The position numbers were made by a program, and so were the translations under genes. DNA of 64,000 bases from Oscillospiraceae bacterium (GTDB taxonomy: Bacteria; Bacillota; Clostridia; Oscillospirales; Ruminococcaceae). Positions 30,982-39,272 of the stretch are shown piece by piece. The stretch is from assembly GCA_015066115.1 (NCBI GenBank), contig SVOZ01000003.1, forward strand, positions 62,001-126,000. Direction: 5' to 3'. Under the pieces are notes generated by a model that ran no database searches, was not told the DNA's origin, and saw nothing but the letters and a program-made list of their open reading frames with translations. Each line of letters opens with the position of its first letter. The stretch's first letter is position 1.

Positions 30982-31010
30982 TTGATTTTTGCACTTAAAA
31001 AGATTATAAT
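30982..31010 (+). promoter_or_regulatory. Promoter of thrS
   Basis: TTGATT (30982-30987), 17-base spacer, TATAAT (31005-31010). Leader is about 30 bases, too short for a T-box. Confidence 0.65.
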
Positions 31011-31045
31011 TTGATATATATGGATAAACGAAAGGATAAACCGAA

Positions 31046-32809
31046 ATGAAAATCATTTATAAAGACGGAACGGTTGCCGAGTGCCCTCAGGAGCTTGAAC
31101 TTGAGGTTATTCGTCATAGCGCCGCTCATATTATGGCTCAGGCGATAAGCCGCCTGTATCCTCACGCCGATTTCGGTTACGGACCTGCAACCGAAAAGGG
31201 CTTTTACTATGACGTTGACCTTGGAGACACCAAGCTTACCGATGAGGATCTTGTAAAAATCGAAAACGAGATGCGCAAAATAGTAAAGGAAAATCTTCCT
31301 ATAAAGCCTTACATTCTTCCCCGCGAGGAAGCTATAAAACATATGGAAGAAAGAAACGCCAAGTACAAGGTTGAGCATATCGGTGACCTTGCAGAAGATG
31401 CCGAAATAAGCTTCTTTAAGCAGGGTGACTATGTAGATATGTGCATAGGACCTCACCTTTGCTACACCAAGGCCCTCAAAGCCTTTAAGATTACACAGCA
31501 GTCGGGCGCTTATTGGAAAAACGATAAAAACAATAAGATGCTCACAAGAATTAACGGTGTTGCTTTCAGAACTCAGGACGAGCTTGAGGAGTACTTAAAG
31601 CTTTTGGAAGAGGCTGAAAGACGCGACCATAGAAAGATAGGCAAGGAAATGGGCCTCTTTATGCTTTGCGATGAGGGCCCCGGCTTTCCATTCTTCCTTC
31701 CCAAAGGAATGCAGCTTAAAAATGCTCTTATTGATTATTGGCGCGAAATCCACGCAAAAAATGACTATGTAGAGGTTTCAACTCCGCTTATTATGAACAG
31801 AAAGCTCTGGGAAACCAGCGGCCACTGGGATCACTACAAGGATAATATGTATTCTACCATTATCGACGAGGAGGATTTCTGCATCAAGCCTATGAACTGC
31901 CCCGGCGGTGTTATGGTTTACAGAAGTCAGCTTCACAGTTATCGCGACCTTCCTTTAAGAATTGGTGAATTAGGAATTGTTCACCGCCACGAAATGAAGG
32001 GCGCCCTTCACGGACTTTTCAGAGTTCGCTGTTTTACTCAGGATGATGCGCACATCTTTATGCGCCGCGATCAGATAACCGAGGAGATTATGGGTGTTGT
32101 TCACCTTATCAATCAGGTTTACGATAAGTTCGGCTTTAAGTATTTTGTCGAGCTTTCAACCCGCCCTGAAGATAGTATGGGTAGCGATGAGGATTGGGAG
32201 GCAGCAACAGAGGGCCTTAAAAATGCCCTTGAAAAATTAGGCCTGCCTTACATCTTAAATGAGGGCGACGGCGCATTCTACGGACCTAAAATTGACTTCC
32301 ACCTTGAAGATTCATTGGGAAGAACCTGGCAGTGCGGAACTATTCAGCTCGACTTCCAGATGCCCATAAACTTTGAGCTTGAATATGTTGATGAAAACAA
32401 TGAAAAACAGCGTCCCATTATGATTCATAGAGTTTGCTATGGCTCTATTGAGCGCTTTATCGGAATTTTAACCGAGCACTTTGCAGGAAAATTCCCGACA
32501 TGGCTTGCTCCCTTGCAGGTTAAGGTGCTCACGCTTCCCGGTGTTGATGAGAGCTTTGCAAACGAGGTTTACGCTGCGCTCAGAGATAATAGAGTTCGCT
32601 GCGAGCTTGATAATAGAAACGAGAAGATTGGCTATAAGATCAGAGAGGCAAGACAGGTCGATAGAGTGCCATATATGGTAATTATCGGCGCTAAAGAGGT
32701 CGAAACTCAGACTGTATCTGTCCGCGACCTTAAGACCGACCAAACCGTTTCTATGACTCTTAATGAGTTTGTAGCAAAGCTTGGCTCAGAAATTGCAAAC
32801 AGAGAATAA
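31046..32809 (+). CDS. thrS: Threonyl-tRNA synthetase lacking the TGS domain
   Basis: A 587-residue class II synthetase. The editing domain is present with HSAAHIMAQ (about 24-32) and MCIGPH (about 131), then motif 1, motif 2 (HRHEMKG...FRVRCFTQDDAH) and motif 3 (GSIERFIG). The zinc-site Cys is in KPMNCPGG. A C-terminal anticodon-binding domain follows after about 480. Compared with 640-residue ThrRS, the N-terminal TGS domain (about 60 residues) is absent; the start is well placed after AAAGGA, and no domain remnant lies upstream. Confidence 0.95.
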   Translation: MKIIYKDGTVAECPQELELEVIRHSAAHIMAQAISRLYPHADFGYGPATEKGFYYDVDLGDTKLTDEDLVKIENEMRKIVKENLPIKPYILPREEAIKHMEERNAKYKVEHIGDLAEDAEISFFKQGDYVDMCIGPHLCYTKALKAFKITQQSGAYWKNDKNNKMLTRINGVAFRTQDELEEYLKLLEEAERRDHRKIGKEMGLFMLCDEGPGFPFFLPKGMQLKNALIDYWREIHAKNDYVEVSTPLIMNRKLWETSGHWDHYKDNMYSTIIDEEDFCIKPMNCPGGVMVYRSQLHSYRDLPLRIGELGIVHRHEMKGALHGLFRVRCFTQDDAHIFMRRDQITEEIMGVVHLINQVYDKFGFKYFVELSTRPEDSMGSDEDWEAATEGLKNALEKLGLPYILNEGDGAFYGPKIDFHLEDSLGRTWQCGTIQLDFQMPINFELEYVDENNEKQRPIMIHRVCYGSIERFIGILTEHFAGKFPTWLAPLQVKVLTLPGVDESFANEVYAALRDNRVRCELDNRNEKIGYKIREARQVDRVPYMVIIGAKEVETQTVSVRDLKTDQTVSMTLNEFVAKLGSEIANRE

Positions 32810-32813
32810 CTTT

Positions 32814-32841
32814 AAAAAGCCAAGGCGTGCCTTGGCTTTTT
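32814..32841 (+). terminator. Terminator after thrS
   Basis: A 13-bp perfect stem AAAAAGCCAAGGC/GCCTTGGCTTTTT (32814-32826 with 32829-32841) with a T tail. Confidence 0.9.
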
Positions 32842-32861
32842 GATTTGAAAGCGGTGAAGAT

Positions 32862-33578
32862 ATGCAAAATAAATATAGCACAAAAATCAGACTTCGTACA
32901 TCTGATTTTGACACCTATGGTAAGATAAAACCGTCATCGGTGCTCGACCTTTTTCAAGAGGCGGCAGGTGCTCATGCAAATTTGCTGGGCTCAGGATTTG
33001 ATGACCTTATAAAAAGAGATCTTTTGTGGGTCGTAACAAAGATAAAATATGAGGTTTTAATGCCCGTGCCAATACACAGCGAAGTAGTTGTCACTACCTG
33101 GCCAAAAGAGCCTTCAAGGGTAACTTTTGAAAGGGAATATCTTGTGCAGGATGAAAATGGTCAAACCCTCATTAAAGCAAGCTCGCAGTGGGCAATTATG
33201 CATAAAGAAAAAAGAACCATTGTGCTTGTAAATGATATTTACAACTTGAATGAATTTTGTCAGGATAAAAACTTTGAGGAAAGGTTTACAAAGGTGCCCG
33301 ACTTTGAAGGCGCAGACTCTCAAAAAACAGTTTGCCCTTCGTTTTGCGAGCTTGATAGAAATGGACACGTAAATAATATAAGATACGCCGATTATGTTCT
33401 GAACACAATTGACTTAAGTGCAAGAGAGATAACGGCATTTCAGATCGACTATCATAGAGAGGTCAAAAGGGACATGCCTGTTGTGGTGTCTGCAAATGAT
33501 AGCGGTGAGGAAATTTTAGCAAAGGGAATAAGCAAGGCGGGCGAAAAGATGTTTTCCTGCCGCATTCTCTTAAAATAA
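32862..33578 (+). CDS. Acyl-ACP thioesterase (FatA/FatB family)
   Basis: A 238-residue double hot-dog protein hydrolysing acyl-ACP to free fatty acid. The N-terminal hot-dog begins KIRLRTSDFDTYGKIKPSSVLDLFQEAAG. The second holds the conserved ELDRNGHVNNIRYADYVLN (about 165-183), where the Asp-Asn-His set is the catalytic type of the plant/bacterial enzymes. Length fits the bacterial subfamily. It has a weak AAGCGG ribosome site and no neighbours in fatty acid metabolism. Chain-length specificity cannot be judged. Confidence 0.88.
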   Translation: MQNKYSTKIRLRTSDFDTYGKIKPSSVLDLFQEAAGAHANLLGSGFDDLIKRDLLWVVTKIKYEVLMPVPIHSEVVVTTWPKEPSRVTFEREYLVQDENGQTLIKASSQWAIMHKEKRTIVLVNDIYNLNEFCQDKNFEERFTKVPDFEGADSQKTVCPSFCELDRNGHVNNIRYADYVLNTIDLSAREITAFQIDYHREVKRDMPVVVSANDSGEEILAKGISKAGEKMFSCRILLK

Positions 33579-33587
33579 GAAATTTAC

Positions 33588-33616
33588 TTGCTTTTGTAAA
33601 AAGAATGTGTTAAAAT
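33588..33616 (+). promoter_or_regulatory. Promoter of the tyrS T-box leader
   Basis: TTGCTT (33588-33593), 17-base spacer, TAAAAT (33611-33616). Confidence 0.55.
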
Positions 33617-33622
33617 AGGTAC

Positions 33623-33888
33623 ATATGCTAAGGCTGTGACGGAAAATAGTAAAAGGAAATAGCTTTCAGAGAGTGCTCGGCTGGTGAAAGAGCATAAGTA
33701 AAACCCTTTGAATACATTCCTGAGCCGCTTGCCTGAAATTCTCAGTAGGGCAGGACGGGGCCGCCCGATATAGCGGATTGTGTCACGAACACAGTGAGGA
33801 GTGCCTTGCGAGAGGCTCTCAAACAGAGGTGGTACCACGATAATTCGTCCTCTGCTCCGTATATTTGGGGCAGAGGATTTATTTTTTT
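33623..33888 (+). ncRNA. T-box riboswitch of tyrS (specifier TAC, tyrosine)
   Basis: A leader of about 265 bases that reads tRNA(Tyr) charging. The conserved T-box AGGTGGTACCACGA is at 33827-33840. The specifier codon in the stem I loop reads TAC at 33713-33715 (context GAATACATTCC), matching tyrosine. The leader ends in a terminator, TCCTCTGC/GCAGAGGA (33848-33855 with 33870-33877), then T7. Uncharged tRNA(Tyr) would stabilise the antiterminator and allow tyrS transcription. Confidence 0.93.
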
Positions 33889-33903
33889 GAAAGGAAAATG
33901 AAA

Positions 33904-35121
33904 ATGAAAATTTATGAAGAGCTTGTTGCCCGTGGCCTTATCGCACAGGTAACCGACGAAGAGGAGATAAGAGAGCTTATAAATAACGGCGGCGCACGTT
34001 TTTACATCGGCTTTGACCCAACTGCCGATTCCCTTCACGTAGGTCATTTTATGGCGCTCTGCCTTATGAAAAGGCTTCAGCTTGCAGGAAATAAGCCTGT
34101 TGTTTTAATCGGCGGCGGAACTGCACACGTAGGCGACCCTTCGGGCAGAACAGATATGCGCTCTATGATGACTGCCGAGACCATACAACATAATAGTGAC
34201 TGCTTTAAAAAGCAGATGGAGCGCTTTATCGAGTTTGGCGAGGATAAGGCTATTATGGTAAATAACGCTGATTGGCTTTTAAAGCTTAATTATGTTGAGC
34301 TTCTTCGCGATGTCGGCGCCTGCTTCTCGGTTAATAATATGCTCAGAGCCGAGTGCTATAAGCAAAGAATGGAAAAGGGATTAAGCTTCCTTGAGTTTAA
34401 CTATATGATTATGCAGTCTTACGACTTTTATTACCTGCATGAGCATTATGGCTGTAATATGCAGTTCGGCGGTGACGACCAGTGGAGCAATATGCTCGGC
34501 GGCACCGAGCTTATTCGTAAAAAGACCGGCGACGATTCTTATGCAATGACCATTACTCTGCTTTTAAACAGCGAAGGCAAAAAGATGGGTAAAACTGCAA
34601 GCGGAGCGGTTTGGCTCGATCCTAATAAAACAACTCCTTTTGAGTTCTATCAGTATTGGCGCAATGTTGATGATGCCGATGTTATGAAATGCATCCGTAT
34701 GCTTACATTTATTCCTCTCGAAGAAATCGAGGAAATGGAAAAATGGGAGGATAGCCGCATAAATGAGAAGAAGGAAGTTTTAGCCTATGAGCTTACCGCC
34801 CTTGTTCACGGCGAGGAGGAAGCAAATAAGGCAAAAGAGGTTTCGCATTCGCTCTTCTCGGGTCATGGCGACGATTCTAATATGCCCACCACCGAGCTTA
34901 GCGATGTAGCGGATGAGGGAATGGGTATTATTGATCTTATGATTGCCTGCTCGCTTGCAAGTAGCCGCGGCGAAGCCAGAAGGCTTATCGAGCAGGGCGG
35001 TGTTTCTATTGACGGAGAAAAGGTCACAGCAATAAATGCGGTTGTCTCTAAGGACGCGCTTTTAAACGGAGTTAAGATCAAAAAAGGCAAAAAGGTTTTC
35101 CACAGGGCTATAATAAAATAA
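33904..35121 (+). CDS. tyrS: Tyrosyl-tRNA synthetase
   Basis: A 405-residue class I synthetase. The HIGH signature is HVGH (His45-His48) and KMSKS is KMGKT (227-231). A C-terminal S4 RNA-binding domain follows (about 340-405). I choose the ATG at 33904, nine bases after AAAGG; ATG 33898 is too close to the site. Expression is under the upstream T-box. Confidence 0.96.
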   Translation: MKIYEELVARGLIAQVTDEEEIRELINNGGARFYIGFDPTADSLHVGHFMALCLMKRLQLAGNKPVVLIGGGTAHVGDPSGRTDMRSMMTAETIQHNSDCFKKQMERFIEFGEDKAIMVNNADWLLKLNYVELLRDVGACFSVNNMLRAECYKQRMEKGLSFLEFNYMIMQSYDFYYLHEHYGCNMQFGGDDQWSNMLGGTELIRKKTGDDSYAMTITLLLNSEGKKMGKTASGAVWLDPNKTTPFEFYQYWRNVDDADVMKCIRMLTFIPLEEIEEMEKWEDSRINEKKEVLAYELTALVHGEEEANKAKEVSHSLFSGHGDDSNMPTTELSDVADEGMGIIDLMIACSLASSRGEARRLIEQGGVSIDGEKVTAINAVVSKDALLNGVKIKKGKKVFHRAIIK

Positions 35122-35128
35122 AAAAGAG

Positions 35129-35158
35129 GGCGGCAGAGTGTATTTCTGCTGCCTTTTT
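35129..35158 (+). terminator. Terminator after tyrS
   Basis: A 9-bp stem with one G-T pair (35129-35137 with 35145-35153) and a T5 tail. Confidence 0.8.
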
Positions 35159-35159
35159 A

Positions 35160-35188
35160 TTGATTATGCTGTAAAAAAATGGTATAAT
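35160..35188 (+). promoter_or_regulatory. Promoter of the FakA-like domain gene
   Basis: TTGATT (35160-35165), 17-base spacer, TATAAT (35183-35188), 29 bases before the ATG at 35217. Confidence 0.7.
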
Positions 35189-35216
35189 AAATAAAAAATA
35201 TCAGGAGGAAAATAAA

Positions 35217-35468
35217 ATGATTGATTACAGATATGATGTTCAGCTTCTTATCGAGGGAGAGGACCTCGATGAAGACGCAATAGATGCTTATTTCAGAGAA
35301 AATTTCAAGGGAGATTGTCTTATCGCCGCAGGCGATGAGGAGCTTGTTAAGATTCATTTTCACACAAATGAGCCTTGGCTAGTTTTAGAGTATTGCAGAA
35401 CCCTCGGCGAAATTTTTGATATCGTTGTTGAGGATATGGATAGACAGGCAAGGGGACTTAAAGGCTGA
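35217..35468 (+). CDS. Orphan FakA/YloV-like domain protein
   Basis: An 83-residue cytoplasmic protein. It resembles the middle segment of the fatty acid kinase subunit FakA (YloV): D-V-Q-L-L, then EDLDEDAIDAYF, GDCLIAAGDEELVKIHFHTNEPWLVLEYCRTLGE and VEDMDRQARGL. In FakA the equivalent block (GDSLVVVGD...KVHVHT...VLEYA..GEL) follows the DhaL nucleotide-binding domain. Here neither the DhaL nor the C-terminal domain is present. AGGAGG precedes the ATG. The stop overlaps the ABC exporter start (TGATG), so the two are translationally coupled. Confidence 0.75.
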   Translation: MIDYRYDVQLLIEGEDLDEDAIDAYFRENFKGDCLIAAGDEELVKIHFHTNEPWLVLEYCRTLGEIFDIVVEDMDRQARGLKG

Positions 35469-37186
35469 TGTTTAAAAAATTTGTAAGCTATTATAAACCG
35501 CATAAAAAGCTTTTTGCGCTTGATATGCTGGCATCGCTTCTTATTTCTGCGCTCGGAATGGTTTACCCGATCGTAACAAGAACGATGCTTAATGACTATA
35601 TTCCTAATAAAAAGATAAACTTAATAATCGTGTTCGGCATTTCGCTTTTCGTAATTTATTTTGTGCGGATGCTGCTTCGCTATTTTGTCCAGTATTACGG
35701 ACATATGATCGGTATCAGAATGCAGGCTCAGATGCGCACAGAGATGTTTCAAAAGCTCCAAAAACTGCCGTTTACATTTTTTGATGAAAATGAAACAGGT
35801 AAAATTATGTCAAGGCTGACAAACGACCTTATGGACATTGCCGAGCTTGCCCATCACGGCCCCGAGAACCTGCTCATTTCGGGAATTATGGTGGTAGCCT
35901 CGTTTATTTACCTTATGAGCATAAATATTCCGCTTACACTCATTGTGTTTGCCTGCGTGCCTCTGCTGCTTTTTTCGGCATATTATTACCGCAAAAAGAT
36001 GCACGATGCCTTTATGGAAAGCCGAAAAAGCGTTGCTCAGATAAGTGCCGCGGTCGAAAGCAGTGTAACAGGAATAAGGGTTACCAAGGCTTTTAACAAC
36101 ACCGAAACTGAGGTTGAAAAGTTTCAGGACGGAAACAACCGCCTTATTGCTGCAAGAAAGCTTGCCTATAACGCCATGGGCAAATTTTCATCTACCACAA
36201 GCTTTGTAACCGATATTTTTAACATAATCGTTCTCATTGCAGGCGGACTTTTCTTATATCACGGACAGATAAATTTCGGAGATTATTCGTCTTTCATTAT
36301 CTCGGTAAGCCTTTTTATCAGCCCTATTATGACTCTTGCAAACTTTATGGAGCAATTCCAGAACGGCGCAACAGGCTTTTCCCGATTCCTTGAAATAATG
36401 GATCAGCCCGAAGAAGAGGAAAATGAAAATGCAAGGCCGCTTGAAAATGTAAAGGGTGACATTTTCTTTGAAAATGTAACCTTTGCTTATAAAAACAGCG
36501 ACCCTGCAATAAATGACGTTTCCTTTAATGTAAAGTCGGGCAGAAAGATCGCCTTTGTCGGACCATCGGGCGGCGGTAAAACCACCATTTGCCACCTTAT
36601 TCCTAAGTTTTACGACATTGATAGCGGTAGCATAAAAATTGACGGAACCGACATCAAGGAGATAACCCTTGCTTCGCTTCGCGATAATATCGGCATAGTT
36701 CAGCAGGATGTCTTTCTCTTTAACGGCAGTCTGCGTGAAAACATAATGTACGGTAAAACCGATGCAACCGAAGAAGAAATGATTGAGGCAGCTAAAAAAG
36801 CCAAGATACATGATTATATCGCTTCACTTCCCGATGGTTATGACTCGCAGATAGGTGAGAGGGGAGTAAAGCTTTCGGGCGGACAAAAGCAGAGAATTTC
36901 TATTGCCCGAATTTTCCTCAAAAACCCTGCGATACTTATTCTTGATGAGGCAACAAGCGCCCTTGATAACACAACAGAGATACTTATCCAAAGTGAGTTT
37001 GATAAGCTCTGTGAGGGAAGAACCACCCTTATAGTTGCTCACCGCCTTTCTACAATTAAAAATGCCGACGAGATAATCGTTGTGTCAGACGGCAGAATAG
37101 AGGAGCGTGGCTCGCATAACGAGCTTCTCTCACAAAACGGAACCTACGCCCACCTTTATAGAGAACAGTTCAGAGAACAGGAATAA
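35468..37186 (+). CDS. ABC exporter (MsbA/MDR-type half transporter)
   Basis: A 572-residue homo- or heterodimeric exporter. The first 300 residues contain six hydrophobic helices. The ATPase domain has Walker A GPSGGGKTT (about 363-371), signature LSGGQKQR (about 470) and Walker B AILILDEATSALD (about 488-500), and the H-loop VAHRLS. The family exports lipids, peptides or drugs. Substrate is unknown. Translationally coupled to the FakA-like domain protein, which hints at a lipid or acyl link, but only as inference. Confidence 0.93.
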   Translation: MFKKFVSYYKPHKKLFALDMLASLLISALGMVYPIVTRTMLNDYIPNKKINLIIVFGISLFVIYFVRMLLRYFVQYYGHMIGIRMQAQMRTEMFQKLQKLPFTFFDENETGKIMSRLTNDLMDIAELAHHGPENLLISGIMVVASFIYLMSINIPLTLIVFACVPLLLFSAYYYRKKMHDAFMESRKSVAQISAAVESSVTGIRVTKAFNNTETEVEKFQDGNNRLIAARKLAYNAMGKFSSTTSFVTDIFNIIVLIAGGLFLYHGQINFGDYSSFIISVSLFISPIMTLANFMEQFQNGATGFSRFLEIMDQPEEEENENARPLENVKGDIFFENVTFAYKNSDPAINDVSFNVKSGRKIAFVGPSGGGKTTICHLIPKFYDIDSGSIKIDGTDIKEITLASLRDNIGIVQQDVFLFNGSLRENIMYGKTDATEEEMIEAAKKAKIHDYIASLPDGYDSQIGERGVKLSGGQKQRISIARIFLKNPAILILDEATSALDNTTEILIQSEFDKLCEGRTTLIVAHRLSTIKNADEIIVVSDGRIEERGSHNELLSQNGTYAHLYREQFREQE

Positions 37187-37196
37187 AATAAAAAAG

Positions 37197-37287
37197 CCTC
37201 CCTTGCCTAAAGGGAGGGGGACCGCTGCGCCCCTTGTCTAAAGGGGAGAGGGCCGCGCGTAAGCGTGGCGAGGGGATTTGCGGTGGA
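37197..37287. repeat. Second dispersed hairpin repeat
   Basis: A GC-rich element in the ABC exporter-tsf gap containing CCTCCCTT/AAGGGAGG, CCCCTT/AAGGGG and GCGCG/CGTGGC-type hairpins in series. It is different from the 26437-26588 elements, but again CTCCC/GGGAG-based. It looks like a dispersed structured repeat of gut Clostridia. Confidence 0.6.
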
Positions 37288-37293
37288 GGGATA

Positions 37294-37325
37294 AAAAAGC
37301 AGTGAGCTTGCGCTCACTGCTTTTT
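37294..37325. terminator. Bidirectional terminator between the ABC exporter and tsf
   Basis: A 14-bp stem (37294-37307 with 37312-37325) with loop TTGC, and A/T-rich on both edges. It stops tsf (minus) and the exporter gene (plus). Confidence 0.88.
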
Positions 37326-37338
37326 AATTTGGCTTTAA

Positions 37339-38247
37339 TTATTTAACCATGTTTGCAACTTCGTCAGCGAAATTGTCATTTCTCTTCTCGAGACCTTCGC
37401 CCTTTTCAAAACGGGTGAATTCTACGATAGAAATGTTTCCGCCGAGCTCTTTTGCAACCTTATCGGTGTACTTAGCGATGGTGAGATCTCCGTCTTTAAC
37501 GAACTCCTGCTCAACTAAGCAAACTTCCTTGTAATACTTGTTGATTCTTCCCATAACCATCTTTTCTGCAATGTTAGCAGGCTTGCCCTCGTTGAGAGCC
37601 TGAGCTGTGAGAATTTCCTTCTCCTTCTCGATGGTCTCTGCGGGAACAGCGGCTTTATCAAGGAACTGGGGATTTGCTGCAGCGATCTGCATAGCAATAT
37701 CCTTAGCGTAATCTGCAAAACCATCTTTGCCGGCAACATCGGTGTCAAACTTAACGATAACTCCGATTCTTCCGTTTCCGTGAATGTAGGTGATAAGATC
37801 GCCTTCCATTCTAACAAAACGGCGGATCTTGAGGTTTTCTCCGATGGTGAGAACCTTGTCCTGAAGAACTGCGGCAACAGTCTCAGAAGTACCGAAAGCG
37901 TTAACATTCATAAGAGCATCAACGTCTGCAGGATTCTCAGCGATAACTGTTTTAGCGCACTGCTCAACAAAGTCAACGAAATCCTGGTTCTTAGCAACAA
38001 AGTCGGTCTCGGAGTTTACTTCGATAAGAGCGCCAACCTTTTTGTCAGCGTCAACAACGCCGTAAACGAGTCCTTCTGCGGCAATTCTGCCTGATTTTTT
38101 AGCAACAGCAGCGAGTCCCTTTTCTCTGAGGAGCTCAATTGCTTTGTCCATGTTTCCGTCTGCTTCGGTAAGAGCCTTTTTGCAGTCCATCATGCCGCAA
38201 CCGGTTCTCTCACGGAGAGTTTGAACGTCTTTTGCTGTGAAAGCCAT
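37339..38247 (-). CDS. tsf: Translation elongation factor Ts
   Basis: A 302-residue nucleotide exchange factor for EF-Tu. The N-terminal UBA-like domain contains the conserved [15 protein letters not shown] (about 12-26), followed by two EF-Ts dimerisation-type domains. Length is typical of the long bacterial form. It lies downstream of rpsB, the universal rpsB-tsf order, separated by 79 bases with a hairpin. AGGAGG precedes the start. Confidence 0.97.
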   Translation of the reverse strand: MAFTAKDVQTLRERTGCGMMDCKKALTEADGNMDKAIELLREKGLAAVAKKSGRIAAEGLVYGVVDADKKVGALIEVNSETDFVAKNQDFVDFVEQCAKTVIAENPADVDALMNVNAFGTSETVAAVLQDKVLTIGENLKIRRFVRMEGDLITYIHGNGRIGVIVKFDTDVAGKDGFADYAKDIAMQIAAANPQFLDKAAVPAETIEKEKEILTAQALNEGKPANIAEKMVMGRINKYYKEVCLVEQEFVKDGDLTIAKYTDKVAKELGGNISIVEFTRFEKGEGLEKRNDNFADEVANMVK

Positions 38248-38278
38248 AATTTTTCCTCCTAATTATTGAGTTTAAAGT

Positions 38279-38311
38279 TTCAGCCTTCAAATTAGAACTT
38301 TGAAGGCTGAA
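38279..38311 (-). terminator. Attenuator-like hairpin between rpsB and tsf
   Basis: A 13-bp perfect stem (38279-38291 with 38299-38311) without a strong T tail on the minus strand. It may reduce tsf relative to rpsB expression or protect mRNA ends. Confidence 0.6.
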
Positions 38312-38326
38312 TTTTGTTTAAGCTAA

Positions 38327-39064
38327 TTATTCTGCTGCTTCTTCAGCTTCCTTAGCGTCAGCTTCCTCTGCAGCGTTCTGCTCGCCCTGTCTGCCTTCGA
38401 TGATAGCGTCTGCCATAGTCTGAGCAATCAGCTTAACAGCGCGGATAGCATCGTCGTTACCGGGGATAACATAATCGATCTCATCGGGGTCACAGTTGGT
38501 ATCAACGATTGCAACAACGGGAATACCAAGCTTCTTAGCCTCTGCAACTGCGATCTTCTCTTTCTTGGGGTCAACTACAAAGAGTGCTCCGGGGAGCTTC
38601 TTCATATCTTTGATACCGCCGAGGAACTTTTCGAGTTTTTCGATTTCGAGATTGAGCTTTACAACCTCTTTCTTGGGGAGAACATCAAAGGTTCCGTCTT
38701 CCTGCATGGTGCGAAGCTGCTCTAAACGAGCAATTCTTCTGCGGATGGTCTTGAAGTTGGTCATCATACCACCGAGCCAACGAGCGTTGACAAAGTGTGC
38801 TTCTGCACGGATGGCCTCTTCCTTAACAGAATCCATAGCCTGCTTTTTGGTACCTACGAAAAGGATCTCGCCGCCGTTTGCGGCAACGTCACGGACAAAC
38901 ATATATGCCTGCTCAAGACACTTAACGGTCTTCTGAAGGTCAATAATGTAAATTCCGTTTCTTTCTGTGAAGATGTAACGAGCCATTTTGGGGTTCCATC
39001 TTCTGGTCTGGTGTCCAAAGTGAACACCTGCTTCGAGAAGCTGTTTCATTGAAACTACTGACAT
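38327..39064 (-). CDS. rpsB: 30S ribosomal protein S2
   Basis: A 245-residue uS2 protein. It starts [19 protein letters not shown] and contains [12 protein letters not shown], and later [15 protein letters not shown], all conserved. The C-terminal tail is Glu/Ala rich. AGGAGG precedes the start. A roughly 100-base leader lies between it and a consensus promoter. Confidence 0.98.
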   Translation of the reverse strand: MSVVSMKQLLEAGVHFGHQTRRWNPKMARYIFTERNGIYIIDLQKTVKCLEQAYMFVRDVAANGGEILFVGTKKQAMDSVKEEAIRAEAHFVNARWLGGMMTNFKTIRRRIARLEQLRTMQEDGTFDVLPKKEVVKLNLEIEKLEKFLGGIKDMKKLPGALFVVDPKKEKIAVAEAKKLGIPVVAIVDTNCDPDEIDYVIPGNDDAIRAVKLIAQTMADAIIEGRQGEQNAAEEADAKEAEEAAE

Positions 39065-39163
39065 TTGTTTTTCCTCCTAACAGTTTTTAACCTCCGCCAT
39101 GCGCATTTTACGAGGTAACCTAAGATTAGGCACTGTCCCGCAATTGCATAGCGTGCGTTTTAC
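39065..39163 (-). promoter_or_regulatory. rpsB 5' leader
   Basis: About 99 bases between the predicted transcription start and the rpsB ATG. It contains a small CCTAA/TTAGG hairpin and two GC-rich clusters that could form further structure. Ribosomal protein leaders are often autoregulatory, but no consensus was recognised. Confidence 0.35.
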
Positions 39164-39169
39164 CGAACA

Positions 39170-39198
39170 ATTATATCACAAGTGTTTGGCTTTGGCAA
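39170..39198 (-). promoter_or_regulatory. Promoter of rpsB-tsf
   Basis: On the minus strand TTGCCA (39193-39198), 17-base spacer, TATAAT (39170-39175). Confidence 0.7.
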
Positions 39199-39224
39199 GT
39201 CTTTTTTGCATATTTTTTGGTAAT

Positions 39225-39266
39225 TTTTAAAAAAATAAACCCTGCAAAGAATTTTACTTTGCAGGG
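39225..39266 (-). terminator. Terminator after pheT
   Basis: A 10-bp stem CCCTGCAAAG/CTTTGCAGGG (39240-39249 with 39257-39266). On the minus strand it is followed by TTTATTTTTTT. Confidence 0.9.
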
Positions 39267-39272
39267 CTTATG

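Noticed and set aside
36254..36811. Antisense open frame of 185 codons over the ABC exporter
   Set aside because: Shadow of the ATPase domain, no promoter or ribosome site.
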